The notes under the pieces: model-generated
Seen by the model: only the letters and a program-made list of their open reading frames with translations
Databases searched by the model: none
Told to the model about the DNA's origin: nothing
Shown: positions 51,383-60,730 of the stretch, in pieces
Numbering within the stretch: position 1 is the first letter of the stretch
Layout: every line of letters begins with the position of its first letter
DNA from: Pararhizobium sp. IMCC21322
GTDB taxonomy: Bacteria; Pseudomonadota; Alphaproteobacteria; Rhizobiales; GCA-2746425
Direction of reading: 5' to 3'
Length of the DNA: 64,000 nucleotides
NCBI RefSeq assembly: GCF_030758295.1
Contig: NZ_CP132335.1
Location: forward strand, 3,510,412 to 3,574,411
Made by a program: the position numbers and the translations under genes

Positions 51383-51811
51383 ATGACTAAACCGGATCGC
51401 GCAACTCAGGCCGCATGGGCCACTCTTATGACAACCAGCCGACGGCTCTTTGAGACGGTCGAGGCGGCGCTGAAATCGGCCGGACATCCAACTCTCGCTT
51501 GGTATGATGCACTACTGGAGATCGAGAAGGCTGGCCCCGACGGCTTACGCCCTTTCGAACTCAGGGAACTTCTGTTGCTGCCGCAATACGGCACGTCGCG
51601 TCTGCTGGACCGTATGGTGAAAGCAGAACTGATCGAACGTCAGGACTGCGACGACGATGGTCGTGGGCAGATCGTGCGCATCGCTAACAAAGGACGATCT
51701 CTCAGGCATGCGATGTGGCCTGTCTATGCGCGCGTTCTGTCGGAAGAGATCGGAGCAAAGCTGACCACCGAAGACGCGGTTCAGCTTGTCAGGCTACTGT
51801 CGAAGCTTTAA
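51383..51811 (+). CDS. MarR-family regulator
   Basis: The 142-residue winged-helix protein (ALKSAGHPTLAWYDALLEIEKAG; LRPFELRELLLLPQYGTSRLLDRMVKAELIERQDCDDDGRGQIVRI) has the MarR recognition helix and wing. I start at the ATG at 51383 rather than 51320, because the extra codons overlap the operators. It should repress its own gene and the DoxX/GST operon. A cysteine in the wing (DCDDDGR) might sense oxidants, which is a guess. Confidence 0.87.
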   Translation: MTKPDRATQAAWATLMTTSRRLFETVEAALKSAGHPTLAWYDALLEIEKAGPDGLRPFELRELLLLPQYGTSRLLDRMVKAELIERQDCDDDGRGQIVRIANKGRSLRHAMWPVYARVLSEEIGAKLTTEDAVQLVRLLSKL

Positions 51812-52198
51812 ATTCTGATCACGCAAAGAACCGGCTCAAATAGCAATGTAGGCTCCTCCAGGATTCCGGCTAAAACGGTCGATACTGGTGAAAAACCTTC
51901 CGATCTTTGATTTTTTGGATCGGTCAGCCAGAATTGGCAGACAAGAAGATGATTAGTGGCTGAGTGCGGTCATTTTCGGCATGGTAGTTCAAGTTGCTTG
52001 CGTCATCGAAGCAGATGCGGAGGGAGCCTGATTTGTGTCCACAGGATAGACGCTTTAACAGAGTTTGGTGCGTGCTTGGTCGCCGCAGGTATGGCCTGCC
52101 GCCGGTTCAATGCTGCCACAACGCTGTCAGCAGCCTCGATTTATGTCTGCAAAAAGATACGCGAACAAGGGCGTAAAAACTGAATTGGAGGTAAGATC
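51812..52198. other. intergenic region without a convincing gene
   Basis: About 387 bp. Short open frames exist but have no protein-like features. A GGAGG at about 52186-52190 serves the gene at 52199. Confidence 0.4.
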
Positions 52199-52591
52199 AT
52201 GATCGAAGGGAGTTGCTGCTGCGGAGCGGTGAAATTCGAACTGTTAGCTGAGCCATCTATGGTAGGTACTTGCCATTGTTCTAGATGCCGTAAGGTAGGT
52301 GCCAGTACTATCGCGTTTGTAAAGAAAAACGACCTAAAATGGGTTCGCGGAAAAGAGCACATTCAGCTATTTGAACCAACGTCGCCTTACATTTATGGTC
52401 GATGTTTCTGCAAGATATGCGGCAGTTCCCTTGGTGAAATCCTATCGAAAGAAGACAGCTTTCCCATCGCGGCTAACGCACTTGATGGAAACCTCAGTTT
52501 GAAAAACCAGTCTCATGAGTTTGTGAGCGAAAAACCGTCTTGGTACGAGATTTGTGACGATGCTCTGCAGAACGATGGACATCCAAATTAG
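52199..52591 (+). CDS. GFA-family (glutathione-dependent formaldehyde-activating-like) protein
   Basis: The 130-residue protein has the GFA zinc pattern: GSCCCGAVKF, CHCSRCRKV and, later, CFCKICGSSL. The family fold binds two zinc ions; most members have no proven activity, and true formaldehyde activation is not assured. It is a single gene after a GGAGG ribosome site. A second GFA protein is at 56136. Confidence 0.85.
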   Translation: MIEGSCCCGAVKFELLAEPSMVGTCHCSRCRKVGASTIAFVKKNDLKWVRGKEHIQLFEPTSPYIYGRCFCKICGSSLGEILSKEDSFPIAANALDGNLSLKNQSHEFVSEKPSWYEICDDALQNDGHPN

Positions 52592-52920
52592 TCTCGACTT
52601 CCTTGTTCCAAAGAGAATTTTTAGGGAAAGTCGAAATTGACGAGAAAGATAGCAGAATTGCTTACGTAGGGTTTTGCAGATTGGTGGCGCTGGTGGTCCG
52701 TTTTACGACCTCAACGTTCAATACCTCTCTGCTGAAGTGGGAAAGATCAGCTCGCAGGGGGCTTTTTGCTACTATTCCGCATAACTTAGTTGAGTTGTCA
52801 GCGTGGCGACCAAACGTAGTTGCTGTCGTCTGAGGGACACATTGGGATAAACATAACGCGCCGGACATCCACAGCGTTCTCCAGACCCCGCGCGAGAATT
52901 GCGGACATTTTGGGGCCATG
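52592..52920. other. intergenic region without a convincing gene
   Basis: About 329 bp between two convergent genes. No reading frame looks like protein. No clear terminator hairpin is seen. Confidence 0.4.
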
Positions 52921-53802
52921 CTACGCGACCTTCGATAGTTGCTCCCAGATTGATTGCGCAACAATTCCAACCTCTTTGTCGCGCTTGCGCATTTGAAACA
53001 AGTGAGATTGGCGTTTTTCATAGCCTTCAACATTGAGAGCCACCAAATCACCTTGAGCCAATTCACGTTCGATCATATGGGTCGGAATGCCGCCCCAACC
53101 TAGCTTCGCCAACAGAATCTCTTTTTTTGCTGCAAAGTCCGAAACGGTCCAGCGAAGGCCGCCTGGAAGCAGATCCCTGCTTTGAGCAAACTCGCCACTA
53201 CTACTGTCGGCGACGACCACCTGGGTATAGCTTTGCATCTCGGTGATCGTTTTCACGTGCGAACTTCGCGCGGGCTCAAAATCTGGATGGGCCACCGGCA
53301 CAATTGTGACCTGTGCAAAGGACAATGCCTCGACCTGATCTACGGGAACGCCATCCATCGCTGCGATGATAATGTCGGCGTCATTTCGTAGCAGTCGTTC
53401 AATCGGCCCCCCCATGCTTTCTCGGGACAAACGTATATGAGTGGCTGGGTACTCATTCCTGATAGTGCCGACGATCTCGAGAACTGGCTTCAGTGGAAAC
53501 GTGGCGGTCACCGCCAAAAACACCTCTGGCTCCTGTTTGGCATTCAGGTTTTTTGCAACGATATTCAGCTCTTTCATTTGCTGCATTACGCGTGTTGCTT
53601 GCCGATGAAACACCTCTCCCGCTGGGGTCAGGGTTGGTCTGTATTCTTCACGCGATAGCAAAACGATATCGATATGGGTCTCTAATTTTTTGAGCATGTG
53701 GCTAATGGCAGATTGGGATTTGTTCAGCCGCTCTGCAGCGCCTCGAAAGGTCCCCTCAGTGACGATGGCGTGCAGCACAACCAATTGTTCAAATGTTATC
53801 AC
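52921..53802 (-). CDS. LysR-family regulator
   Basis: The 293-residue regulator has the N-terminal helix-turn-helix (VLHAIVTEGTFRGAAERLNKSQSAISHMLKKLE) and a LysR sensor domain. It diverges from the GST gene at 53935 across a 130-bp AT-rich gap, with an ATAAT-N7-ATTAT inverted repeat at 53822-53838. It probably activates the GST/NTF2/tautomerase/monooxygenase/GFA operon. Confidence 0.88.
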   Translation of the reverse strand: MITFEQLVVLHAIVTEGTFRGAAERLNKSQSAISHMLKKLETHIDIVLLSREEYRPTLTPAGEVFHRQATRVMQQMKELNIVAKNLNAKQEPEVFLAVTATFPLKPVLEIVGTIRNEYPATHIRLSRESMGGPIERLLRNDADIIIAAMDGVPVDQVEALSFAQVTIVPVAHPDFEPARSSHVKTITEMQSYTQVVVADSSSGEFAQSRDLLPGGLRWTVSDFAAKKEILLAKLGWGGIPTHMIERELAQGDLVALNVEGYEKRQSHLFQMRKRDKEVGIVAQSIWEQLSKVA

Positions 53803-53934
53803 TCGACATGACCTTCCGATTATAATGATTAGTATTATAGATCATCATGGTGAACATTCAATATTATTAATTAGGCATATCTGTTGATACCAGTCCCTAA
53901 GTCACAAAGCGAAACCTCAGAAATGGAACCTCTC

Positions 53935-54558
53935 ATGAAACTTCATTACAAACCCGGCGCGTGCTCAATGGCATCCCACATTATCCTGAACGAACTCGGT
54001 TTATCGTTCGAACTCGACAAAACAAACACTGAATCCGGCAAGACCGAAATAGGCGAAGATTTCCGCAAAATAAATCCAAACGGCTATGTTCCGGCGTTGA
54101 TCACCGACGACGGTGAGATCATAACGGAAAATCCTGCGGTACTGCAGTATCTGGCCGATCAGTCGCCCGATGCCGGGCTTGCCCCGCCGAACGGCACGGT
54201 GGAGCGCACGCGGCTTCAAGAAGTCCTCAATTTCGTATCGTCAGAACTACATAAATCCTTCGGTCCGTTTTTCTCAGGCAAGGAACTTAGTGACGACGCA
54301 AGGCAGAAGGCCGAGGCCAATGTCGGACGCCGCGCAGCACACATCGAACGAATCCTTGCTGATGGCCGCACCTTTCTTCTCGGCGATACATTCACGGTTG
54401 CGGACGCGTACGCATTCGTGGTGCTCAATTGGGCGGGTTTTGTCGGAGTGAGCCTGGACGCGCATCCCAAAACCCAAGCTTACGTGGCACGTATCGCTGC
54501 GCGTCCCGCCTCTATCAAGGCGATGATTGCAGAGGGTCTCATGGAGCAGGCAGCATGA
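53935..54558 (+). CDS. beta-class glutathione S-transferase
   Basis: The 207-residue protein starts MKLHYKPGACSMASHI with the catalytic Cys of the beta class, followed by the KINPNGYVPALITDDG and ITENPAVLQYLADQ glutathione-site segments. A C-terminal helical domain (FLLGDTFTVADAYAFVVLNW) matches the family. I start at the ATG at 53935. Its stop overlaps the start of the NTF2-like gene. It leads a five-gene operon. Confidence 0.9.
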   Translation: MKLHYKPGACSMASHIILNELGLSFELDKTNTESGKTEIGEDFRKINPNGYVPALITDDGEIITENPAVLQYLADQSPDAGLAPPNGTVERTRLQEVLNFVSSELHKSFGPFFSGKELSDDARQKAEANVGRRAAHIERILADGRTFLLGDTFTVADAYAFVVLNWAGFVGVSLDAHPKTQAYVARIAARPASIKAMIAEGLMEQAA

Positions 54559-54929
54559 GCAAGTTTGCCGCCGTATCAGGCGTGCTGAAGACCTACTTTG
54601 ACGGTCTTTATCACGCCGACATTGAAAGGCTGGGAATCGCGCTTCATCCGAAAGCTATCTACGCAACGGCGGACGAAACTCCTCTTCTGTATCGTACAAT
54701 GGATCAATATTTCCCGGTGGTGGCGAAGCGCGTATCCCCCGCATCACGCAATGAACCCCGGTGTGATGTGATCGAGTCCATTGAGTTCGCGGGCGAAAAC
54801 ACCTCCTTTGCCCGAGTGCGGTGCTCCATCGGCAAGAAGGATTTTATCGACTGCCTGACCCTTGTGCGAACCGATGGTGAATGGCGAATCATGGCCAAGA
54901 TTTTCCATTACACTGAACGCGAGTCCTGA
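54555..54929 (+). CDS. NTF2-like (SnoaL/lumazine-binding-like) protein
   Basis: The 124-residue protein has the small cone fold pattern: VLKTYFDGLYHADIERLGIALHPKAIY, FAGENTSFARVRCSIGKKDFIDCLTLVR and GEWRIMAKIFHY. Members act as isomerases or binding proteins for small aromatic or polyketide-like molecules. The start overlaps the GST stop (ATGA). Its substrate is unknown. Confidence 0.82.
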   Translation: MSKFAAVSGVLKTYFDGLYHADIERLGIALHPKAIYATADETPLLYRTMDQYFPVVAKRVSPASRNEPRCDVIESIEFAGENTSFARVRCSIGKKDFIDCLTLVRTDGEWRIMAKIFHYTERES

Positions 54930-54940
54930 AAGGAACCCAT

Positions 54941-55147
54941 ATGCCCTATGTAAACATCAAGGTGACCCGCGAGGGCGTCACCACCGATCAGAAGGCCGAG
55001 TTGATCAGCGGAGTTACTGACTTGCTGGTCCGGGTTCTCGACAAGTCTCCGGCGACGACTTTTGTCGTAATCGACGAAGTTGCACTTGAGGATTGGGGGG
55101 TTGGTGGTCTGCCCGTTGAGAAGTACCGACGCAAAGCGCCGAATTGA
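54941..55147 (+). CDS. 4-oxalocrotonate tautomerase family protein
   Basis: The 68-residue protein has the catalytic Pro after the start Met (MPYVNIKVTREGVTTDQKAE) and the conserved LL-VLDKSP-TTFVVIDEV segment. The family works as hexamers, converting enols to ketones; some also act on halo-acids. It is the third gene of the operon, preceded by AAAGGA. The substrate is unknown. Confidence 0.88.
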   Translation: MPYVNIKVTREGVTTDQKAELISGVTDLLVRVLDKSPATTFVVIDEVALEDWGVGGLPVEKYRRKAPN

Positions 55148-55152
55148 CCAAA

Positions 55153-56139
55153 ATGTCTATTCGCACACCACTCTGCGATCTATTTGACATCGAACATCCT
55201 GTTCTTTTGGCACCAATGGCGGATGTTAGTGGCGGCGCAATTGCCGCCGCTGTGAGCCGGGCTGGCGGTTTGGGTCTAATCGGTGGTGGCTACGGCGACG
55301 CCGATTGGCTCGCTCTCGAGTTCGACACTGCGGGCGAAACGCGGATTGGCGTGGGCTTTATCACTTGGTCTCTTACACAACAGCCGCACTTACTTGATCT
55401 GGTCCTGGATCGTGCGCCCGCCGCGCTGATGCTGTCGTTTGGTGATTTTCAACCGTTTCTTCGCAAAATTAGGGATGGAAAGACCAAACTAATCGTTCAG
55501 GTACAGACGCTGGATCAAGCGCGCGAATGTGTGGACGCTGGGGTCGATGCTATCGTGGCACAGGGCACCGAGGCAGGCGGACACGGCGGTACCAGATCCA
55601 CATTGCCTTTCGTTCCTGCGGTCGTTGATGTCGCAAAGGATATACCGGTAATTGCGGCTGGTGGCATCGCCGATGGGCGTGGTCTAGCCGCGGCTTTGGC
55701 CCTTGGGGCCGCAGGCGTGTTGTGTGGAACCTGCTTTTTTGCCAGTGACGAATCCCTCGCGAGCGAAAATGCCAAACAGGCTGCCCTTTGTGGCAGCGGT
55801 GAAGATACCCAACGCAGTTCGGTCTTCGACTTGGCACGGGGCCTAGATTGGCCAGACGGCTGGAACCTCCGCACGATGCGAAATGCCTTCACCAATCAAT
55901 GGAGCGAGAACATTGGAGGCCTCAGGCAAAACCTTGCCGAGGAGCAAGCCCGTTTTGCCATCGCTCGGGACTTGGATGACACAGACATCGCCCCGGTGAT
56001 TATCGGTGAAGCTGCTGATCTGGTTCGGGCGATAGAACCCGCGCAAGACATACTTTACAGGATGATTTCGCAGGCTGAAGATCGTTTGCAGCGCACAAGC
56101 AGACTTGTTGAGCCAAATAACAAAGGGTTGCGACGATGA
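55153..56139 (+). CDS. nitronate monooxygenase family FMN protein
   Basis: The 328-residue TIM barrel has the FMN site IVAQGTEAGGHGGTRS, preceded by HPVLLAPMADVSGG, and AAGGIADGRGLAAALALGAAGV. Nitronate monooxygenases oxidise alkyl nitronates; related enzymes work on other substrates or as quinone reductases. I start at the ATG at 55153; a TTG at 55144, overlapping the tautomerase stop, is possible. Its stop overlaps the start of the GFA gene. Confidence 0.87.
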   Translation: MSIRTPLCDLFDIEHPVLLAPMADVSGGAIAAAVSRAGGLGLIGGGYGDADWLALEFDTAGETRIGVGFITWSLTQQPHLLDLVLDRAPAALMLSFGDFQPFLRKIRDGKTKLIVQVQTLDQARECVDAGVDAIVAQGTEAGGHGGTRSTLPFVPAVVDVAKDIPVIAAGGIADGRGLAAALALGAAGVLCGTCFFASDESLASENAKQAALCGSGEDTQRSSVFDLARGLDWPDGWNLRTMRNAFTNQWSENIGGLRQNLAEEQARFAIARDLDDTDIAPVIIGEAADLVRAIEPAQDILYRMISQAEDRLQRTSRLVEPNNKGLRR

Positions 56140-56537
56140 AAAAAGTCAAGGGTGGCTGCCTTTGTGGAACAGTCTCATTCGAGGTCGTCAACGCTTTTGA
56201 AAAACTGTTTATATGCAGTTGTGATCAGTGCCGCCAAATCACTGGGTCAGCTTTTGCATCTAACTTGTTCGTAAACATCGAAGGGTTTGACTGGCTCGGG
56301 GGCGCTGACGATATTTGCAATTACCAAGTGCCCGGGCGGGATATTTCCAAGTCATTCTGCCGGGTCTGTGGGTCCGGCGTTCCCTGGACAAATAGGAACG
56401 CAACAAAGATGATCGTCCCTGCTGGATCACTGAGCGCACCGGCTGTCGTTGCCGAACGGGTCAGGGTATTCACCTCAGAACAGCCTGCATGGGCGTCGGA
56501 TTTGGAACAGGTCACCGCACATGCGAAGTTTCCATAG
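56136..56537 (+). CDS. GFA-family zinc protein
   Basis: The 133-residue protein has GGCLCGTVSFEV, CSCDQCRQITGSAF and SFCRVCGSGV, the GFA cysteine pattern. It is the last gene of the operon (ATGA overlap). The presence of GST, GFA, tautomerase and nitronate monooxygenase together suggests breakdown of a reactive small molecule with glutathione. Confidence 0.86.
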   Translation: MKKVKGGCLCGTVSFEVVNAFEKLFICSCDQCRQITGSAFASNLFVNIEGFDWLGGADDICNYQVPGRDISKSFCRVCGSGVPWTNRNATKMIVPAGSLSAPAVVAERVRVFTSEQPAWASDLEQVTAHAKFP

Positions 56538-56858
56538 GCTCTAGTTTCAGAGCTTATCGCTCCCAAATCTCTATCGACTGAAAACAGCACAACAATCTAA
56601 ACGAAGAAATCATGATAACCTGCCACGTGACCTCCAAATTTGTTCCTTCCAAAAACGCAGGCTTCGAGGTTTGTGCAAAAGTATGGATCCCTCTGTAGAG
56701 CGTTTTGGCGGCACACATCATGGATCCTTCCTGCCACACGAGGGGCTAAATGAACTAGCGTTTGCGGCATTTTCATCCCCGTTTCTGGCGGGATACGAAA
56801 CCTAGCAGGTTGCTGGGCTGGCTTGCGCTGATCTTATCGAGCATTCTGATGGTGCGAT
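56538..56858. other. intergenic region without a convincing gene
   Basis: About 320 bp between convergent genes. No coding frame is supported and no perfect terminator is visible. Confidence 0.4.
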
Positions 56859-57353
56859 TCACCTTAGTTTTTTGCTGACAAAATCTTTCACCGCTTGTTT
56901 ATTGTGATCGCCTATTTCAACATCTCCATCATCAAGCAGATCCTTCAAGGTCTGGGCCCGCAATGCATCACGCCATAATTTTTCGGCGGCCAGCATGCGG
57001 CGCTTAATAAAACAATCGGCTTTGTAGGCACATGGGGCATTAGTCGTAACATCGCCGTTCTGGCGGATTTCCCGGCAGACATAAGCAGGGCCCGGCCCAT
57101 CTATTGCCTCGACCACATCCAACATTGAGATTTCGTTGGCAGGGCGCATAAGCCGATAACCGCCGCGCGGGCCTGGCAGGGCTTCCGTCACAGCTGCAGC
57201 AGTTAGCGCGCGCAGGTGTTTCAAAAGGTAGCTTTCAGAAAGGCCATGCAGTGCTGCGAGATCCTTGCCAGACAAAACTTTGTTGCGGGGCAGCGCGGCA
57301 AGAATAACTGCGCAGTGCAAAGCTGCTTCAACACCATCACCTAAACGTCGCAT
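56859..57353 (-). CDS. Rrf2-family regulator
   Basis: The 164-residue protein has a winged helix (VLSGKDLAALHGLSESYLLKHLRALTAAAVTEALPGPRGGYRL), then VVEAIDGPG and a three-cysteine part (VCRE, APCAYKADC) that could bind a [2Fe-2S] cluster or sense redox. It diverges from the AhpD-like gene at 57472 and probably represses it. Its length is normal for the family. Confidence 0.88.
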   Translation of the reverse strand: MRRLGDGVEAALHCAVILAALPRNKVLSGKDLAALHGLSESYLLKHLRALTAAAVTEALPGPRGGYRLMRPANEISMLDVVEAIDGPGPAYVCREIRQNGDVTTNAPCAYKADCFIKRRMLAAEKLWRDALRAQTLKDLLDDGDVEIGDHNKQAVKDFVSKKLR

Positions 57354-57471
57354 AGAGGCTCCAATTCTTTACATTTTTTCACTTTACATCCTTGGCGTTG
57401 CAATGTCTTATCATAGATATAAATTATCCATGATTCGATTTCAACTTAAACCTGACAGTAAGGATCTCCCC

Positions 57472-57906
57472 ATGAAAATGCGTTTCAACGTCGCAAAAGA
57501 CACACCGCAACTCTACGAGGCTCTAATGTCATTGAATCGTGCGGTTGCCGAAGCGAAGATTGAATCTCGCCTCATACACCTCATCAAGATTCGCGTTTCT
57601 CAGATAAATGGCTGTGCCTTCTGTGTCGGTATGCACGTCAAAGAAGCTATCGATGATGGTGTAACGGAAAAAGAACTCCACCTGCTATCCGTATGGCGAG
57701 AATCAAGTGCATTTTTTGCGCGGGACAAATCCGCCCTTGCATGGGCCGAGACACTCACTCTGTTAGCGGGCTCTGGCGTTCCGGACGCAGATTTTGACGC
57801 TGCTCGCAGCGAATTTTCTGAAACCGAGTTGGCAGCACTCACGGTTGCTGTCGGAACCATGAACCTTTGGAACCGCATCGGTGTTGGCGCGCAGATGCCA
57901 GCGTAA
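57472..57906 (+). CDS. carboxymuconolactone decarboxylase / AhpD-like protein
   Basis: The 144-residue protein has the AhpD core NGCAFCVGMHVKEA (Cys-x-x-Cys then His) and LWNRIGVG at its C-terminus. Such proteins reduce peroxides or serve in redox relays. I start at the ATG at 57472, 9 bases after AAGGA. An in-frame upstream extension has no family match. It precedes the cupin gene by 34 bp in one operon, divergent from the Rrf2 gene. Confidence 0.88.
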   Translation: MKMRFNVAKDTPQLYEALMSLNRAVAEAKIESRLIHLIKIRVSQINGCAFCVGMHVKEAIDDGVTEKELHLLSVWRESSAFFARDKSALAWAETLTLLAGSGVPDADFDAARSEFSETELAALTVAVGTMNLWNRIGVGAQMPA

Positions 57907-57939
57907 GCGAATTCCACACTTAACAGGAGAATTATCATT

Positions 57940-58470
57940 ATGTTCCATAACTGCAAAAACATGCTCCTTTCTCAAACATCCGCCGTAATGCCTGTTGCGA
58001 ACGGACAGCCTGCGCACGGTATACTTGACCGTTTTCTCAAAAGACTGGCTCGGAGAGCTCTCGTCCTCGCCTTGCTAACAGCTGCTACAATCTCCTCGGC
58101 AAGCTATGCCGACACCATCGAAGCGAGCACATCAGGCGTCGAACGACAAATGCTCTATCAATCTACGTTGCCAGATTTCCCAGACCGAATGGTGACGGCG
58201 CTGACGATCGAGATTGCACCGGGTGCAGTGGTCGGTCCGCATCGCCATGGCGGATTTATTTATGTCTACATGTTGGAAGGCCGTGTACGCAGCCAAATGG
58301 AAAATGAAGAAACTGTAGAATACGTCGCCGGTCAAAGCTGGATTGAAGAAGCCGACGCACTACACATCCAAACCACCAATTCCAGCACAACTGAGTCTGC
58401 AAAGTTTCTGGCAGTCGTCTATAGCGATGTTGGTGCCCAGATTACAAAGCCCGAAATGGACAACCATTAG
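57940..58470 (+). CDS. exported or membrane-anchored cupin
   Basis: The 176-residue product has an N-terminal hydrophobic region (ALVLALLTAATISSASYA, with a possible signal cut) and a single cupin barrel: APGAVVGPHRHGGFIYVYMLEG with His-x-His, and later EEADALHIQTTN with another histidine. The metal site is complete. It follows the AhpD-like gene under the same promoter. The substrate is unknown. Confidence 0.82.
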   Translation: MFHNCKNMLLSQTSAVMPVANGQPAHGILDRFLKRLARRALVLALLTAATISSASYADTIEASTSGVERQMLYQSTLPDFPDRMVTALTIEIAPGAVVGPHRHGGFIYVYMLEGRVRSQMENEETVEYVAGQSWIEEADALHIQTTNSSTTESAKFLAVVYSDVGAQITKPEMDNH

Positions 58471-58981
58471 TCTGCTTTTAGGGGTCTCAATTTTGGAGTT
58501 GCGGAGTTCTGATTTTCGTCTTTGTTTGATCGGTAAGAAATGAGTGATGCAATTGTTCGTAAGTCCGACGCGATAGACCGGCGATTGCATAGGATCTACC
58601 TCGGTGCTTGATCCCAAAGTTTGATGGTGCAATTTTTTCTCAGGAATGGAAGGCAGCGTTATGGGACAAGTGCTGAACGGCAGGAAAGTCTGTGCTGTGT
58701 GACTTCATGCGCCGTGCAGCGAGGGGCAGTTCACCCAATATGTTCTGTAAGATGTTTAAAGCGCGCAACCTGGCCAGCTAGGCAAAACAAGGCTTGTTTG
58801 TGCCGATGTTTTTGACACTGTAGGTGTGAAGTGCAGGCATTTACAGCGCTGCATCGGCTTCAATGGCTGCATTTAGCGTCTCGTGTATGCAGCCGACTTC
58901 CATGCGATTGCACATTCTAAGGCTTACTTGTTGAAAAATTTCGCACTCTGATTGTCAAGCACTCAACACGTGGAATGCGTT
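58471..58981. other. intergenic region without a convincing gene
   Basis: About 510 bp. Short frames show no protein-like features and no strong repeats were noticed; it may contain decayed sequence. Confidence 0.4.
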
Positions 58982-59875
58982 TCAATGTTTCGATCCAATG
59001 CCTTCTGCTAACAGATCAAAAACCAAGCGGATACGCAGATTTGTTTTAAGCTCTCGGTGGGCCACCAACCAGGTCTCAATGCTGATAGGCTCAAACGCCA
59101 AACAGGGGTTTTCGAGTTCTGGATAAACCTCGCCGATCTCGATCGGAAGAATGCCAATCCCAAAGCCTTGCCGGACAAGTTCGAGGGTCAGCGTTGCACT
59201 CGACGTCGAAAAATTGAAATTTGCGGTCGTCAGGTTCAGCCCGCGTGACGCCATCAAGCCAAGCCGCAGTTCTGGCTGGTCGAAACCGACAAACTTCAGC
59301 CCTTCAAGATCGGCGAGCGTCTTTGGGCGGCCAACTTCGTCGAGGTACTGTTTTGATGCAAAAAGATGCGCCGTTGTGTCCCGGAGCCGTTTCGCAAAAA
59401 GGTTCTCATCTTTGGGTCGGGCATGACGGATGGCGATATCAGCTTCACGCCGCCGCAAATCGCTTAACTCATTGGATGCGATTATCTCAATCTGAAGATC
59501 CGGCGCTGTTTCACGTAGCTTCTTTAGGAATGGCGGCAGAAAATGCGTCGCCATCAGGTCTGTGGCAGAGATCAGCACATGTCCGGTCACAGCTTGGGAT
59601 TGGCCGGTTGCGGCAACGGATATGCTGTTTGCCGCATCGCCCATCGTCCGAAAGTGTGCAAGCAACTCCACGCCTGATTGTGTCAGCAAAAGCGCGCGCG
59701 AAGTCCGTTCAAAGAGGGTCACACCAAGCGCCTCTTCCAGGCCCGCGACCTGCCGGCTCAGCGTTGGCTGCGTCAGCCCAAGCGCACGCGCGGCTGCGGA
59801 CAGCGATCCTTCCTCAGCGGTCACGAGAAACGCCCGTGCTTGATTCCAGTCGAAAGCTGATCGTTTCCACTCCAT
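58982..59875 (-). CDS. LysR-family regulator
   Basis: The 297-residue regulator has the helix-turn-helix (LVTAEEGSLSAAARALGLTQPTLSRQVAGLEEALG) and the LysR sensor domain. I start at the ATG at 59875 (MEWKRSAFDWNQ). It diverges from the methyltransferase gene across a 96-bp gap with an ATGCAATT/AATTGCAT inverted repeat. It probably controls the methyltransferase operon. Confidence 0.88.
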   Translation of the reverse strand: MEWKRSAFDWNQARAFLVTAEEGSLSAAARALGLTQPTLSRQVAGLEEALGVTLFERTSRALLLTQSGVELLAHFRTMGDAANSISVAATGQSQAVTGHVLISATDLMATHFLPPFLKKLRETAPDLQIEIIASNELSDLRRREADIAIRHARPKDENLFAKRLRDTTAHLFASKQYLDEVGRPKTLADLEGLKFVGFDQPELRLGLMASRGLNLTTANFNFSTSSATLTLELVRQGFGIGILPIEIGEVYPELENPCLAFEPISIETWLVAHRELKTNLRIRLVFDLLAEGIGSKH

Positions 59876-59903
59876 CATTTACGTATACCAAACCAAGAAC
59901 GAT

Positions 59904-59930
59904 ATGCAATTCTGTATTGGTAAATTGCAT
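59904..59930. promoter_or_regulatory. candidate LysR binding site
   Basis: ATGCAATT (59904-59911) and AATTGCAT (59923-59930) form a perfect inverted repeat with an 11-base centre, in the gap between the divergent LysR and methyltransferase genes. The T-N11-A layout is typical of LysR boxes. Confidence 0.7.
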
Positions 59931-59971
59931 TCTATAGTTTGCCATCGACCAACTTTAGGCAGGCAAAAGAT

Positions 59972-60730
59972 ATGACGCAGCTGGAAAGCAAAAGTCTCAG
60001 GCCATCGCACTCCCCTGCGATGGAAAAGGCAATCCCCATGACCTCTCGTCGCATTGGCTCTTGGGAAGTCCTCATTAGCAGGCGACCGCTCTCCTCTGCG
60101 GACCTTGCCAGCCGTTACGACGCTGTCTCGGGTAGTTGGGAGCGGACAGCGCGTCGCTTTCAACTGGAAGCCGCGTATCAAGAACCGCTTTTGACCTCTC
60201 AGGTCGCAACAGTTCTTAAGCAGGTTGGGCCACAGGCGCGGATCCTTGATTGCGGCATCGGGAATGGAAGCCTGTCGATTGCTCTCGATAGTATTCTGAC
60301 AGGTCCGGTCGAATACCACGGTATTGATACCTCTGCCGAGATGCTGGTGCAGGCCAGCTCCACGATGCAGCACGCCGGGCTACGCGCGCACCTTAAGCAA
60401 GCTGATGTCCTGTCATTGCCTTATGATGATCAGTCTTTTGACGTGGTTATGGCCGCGCATGTCCTTGAACATCTGCCGGATCCGCAACGCGCGCTCAAAG
60501 AAATGATCCGCGTTCTAAAACCGGGCGGGATGGTGTTCGTTTGCGTGACGCGGCACTCACTTTTCGGCGTACTTGTCCAATTCAGGTGGCGCACATGGGC
60601 GATCACAGAACAACAGGGCGTAGCGTGGCTGCATGATTGTCAGCTTGCCGATGTCGGATACCAACCGGTTTACCTCGGCTCCTGTGCTGGCGTCGCAAGC
60701 ACGGCCTTTTGGGCGCGACGGCCCCAATGA
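59972..60730 (+). CDS. class I SAM-dependent methyltransferase
   Basis: The 252-residue protein has motif I ILDCGIGNGSLS (about residue 90), the acidic GIDTSAEML, FDVVMAAHVLEHLPDPQRALKEM and RVLKPGGMVFV, the UbiE/methyltransf_11 pattern. The substrate is unknown. I start at the ATG at 59972 (MTQLESKS). Its stop overlaps the DUF2306 start (ATGA). Confidence 0.88.
   Translation: MTQLESKSLRPSHSPAMEKAIPMTSRRIGSWEVLISRRPLSSADLASRYDAVSGSWERTARRFQLEAAYQEPLLTSQVATVLKQVGPQARILDCGIGNGSLSIALDSILTGPVEYHGIDTSAEMLVQASSTMQHAGLRAHLKQADVLSLPYDDQSFDVVMAAHVLEHLPDPQRALKEMIRVLKPGGMVFVCVTRHSLFGVLVQFRWRTWAITEQQGVAWLHDCQLADVGYQPVYLGSCAGVASTAFWARRPQ

Noticed and set aside
51956-52183. 75-codon frame before the GFA gene
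   Set aside because: No ribosome site, high Cys/Arg content and no resemblance to a protein family.
58621-58815. 64-codon frame between cupin and LysR genes
   Set aside because: Composition is not protein-like and there is no start signal.
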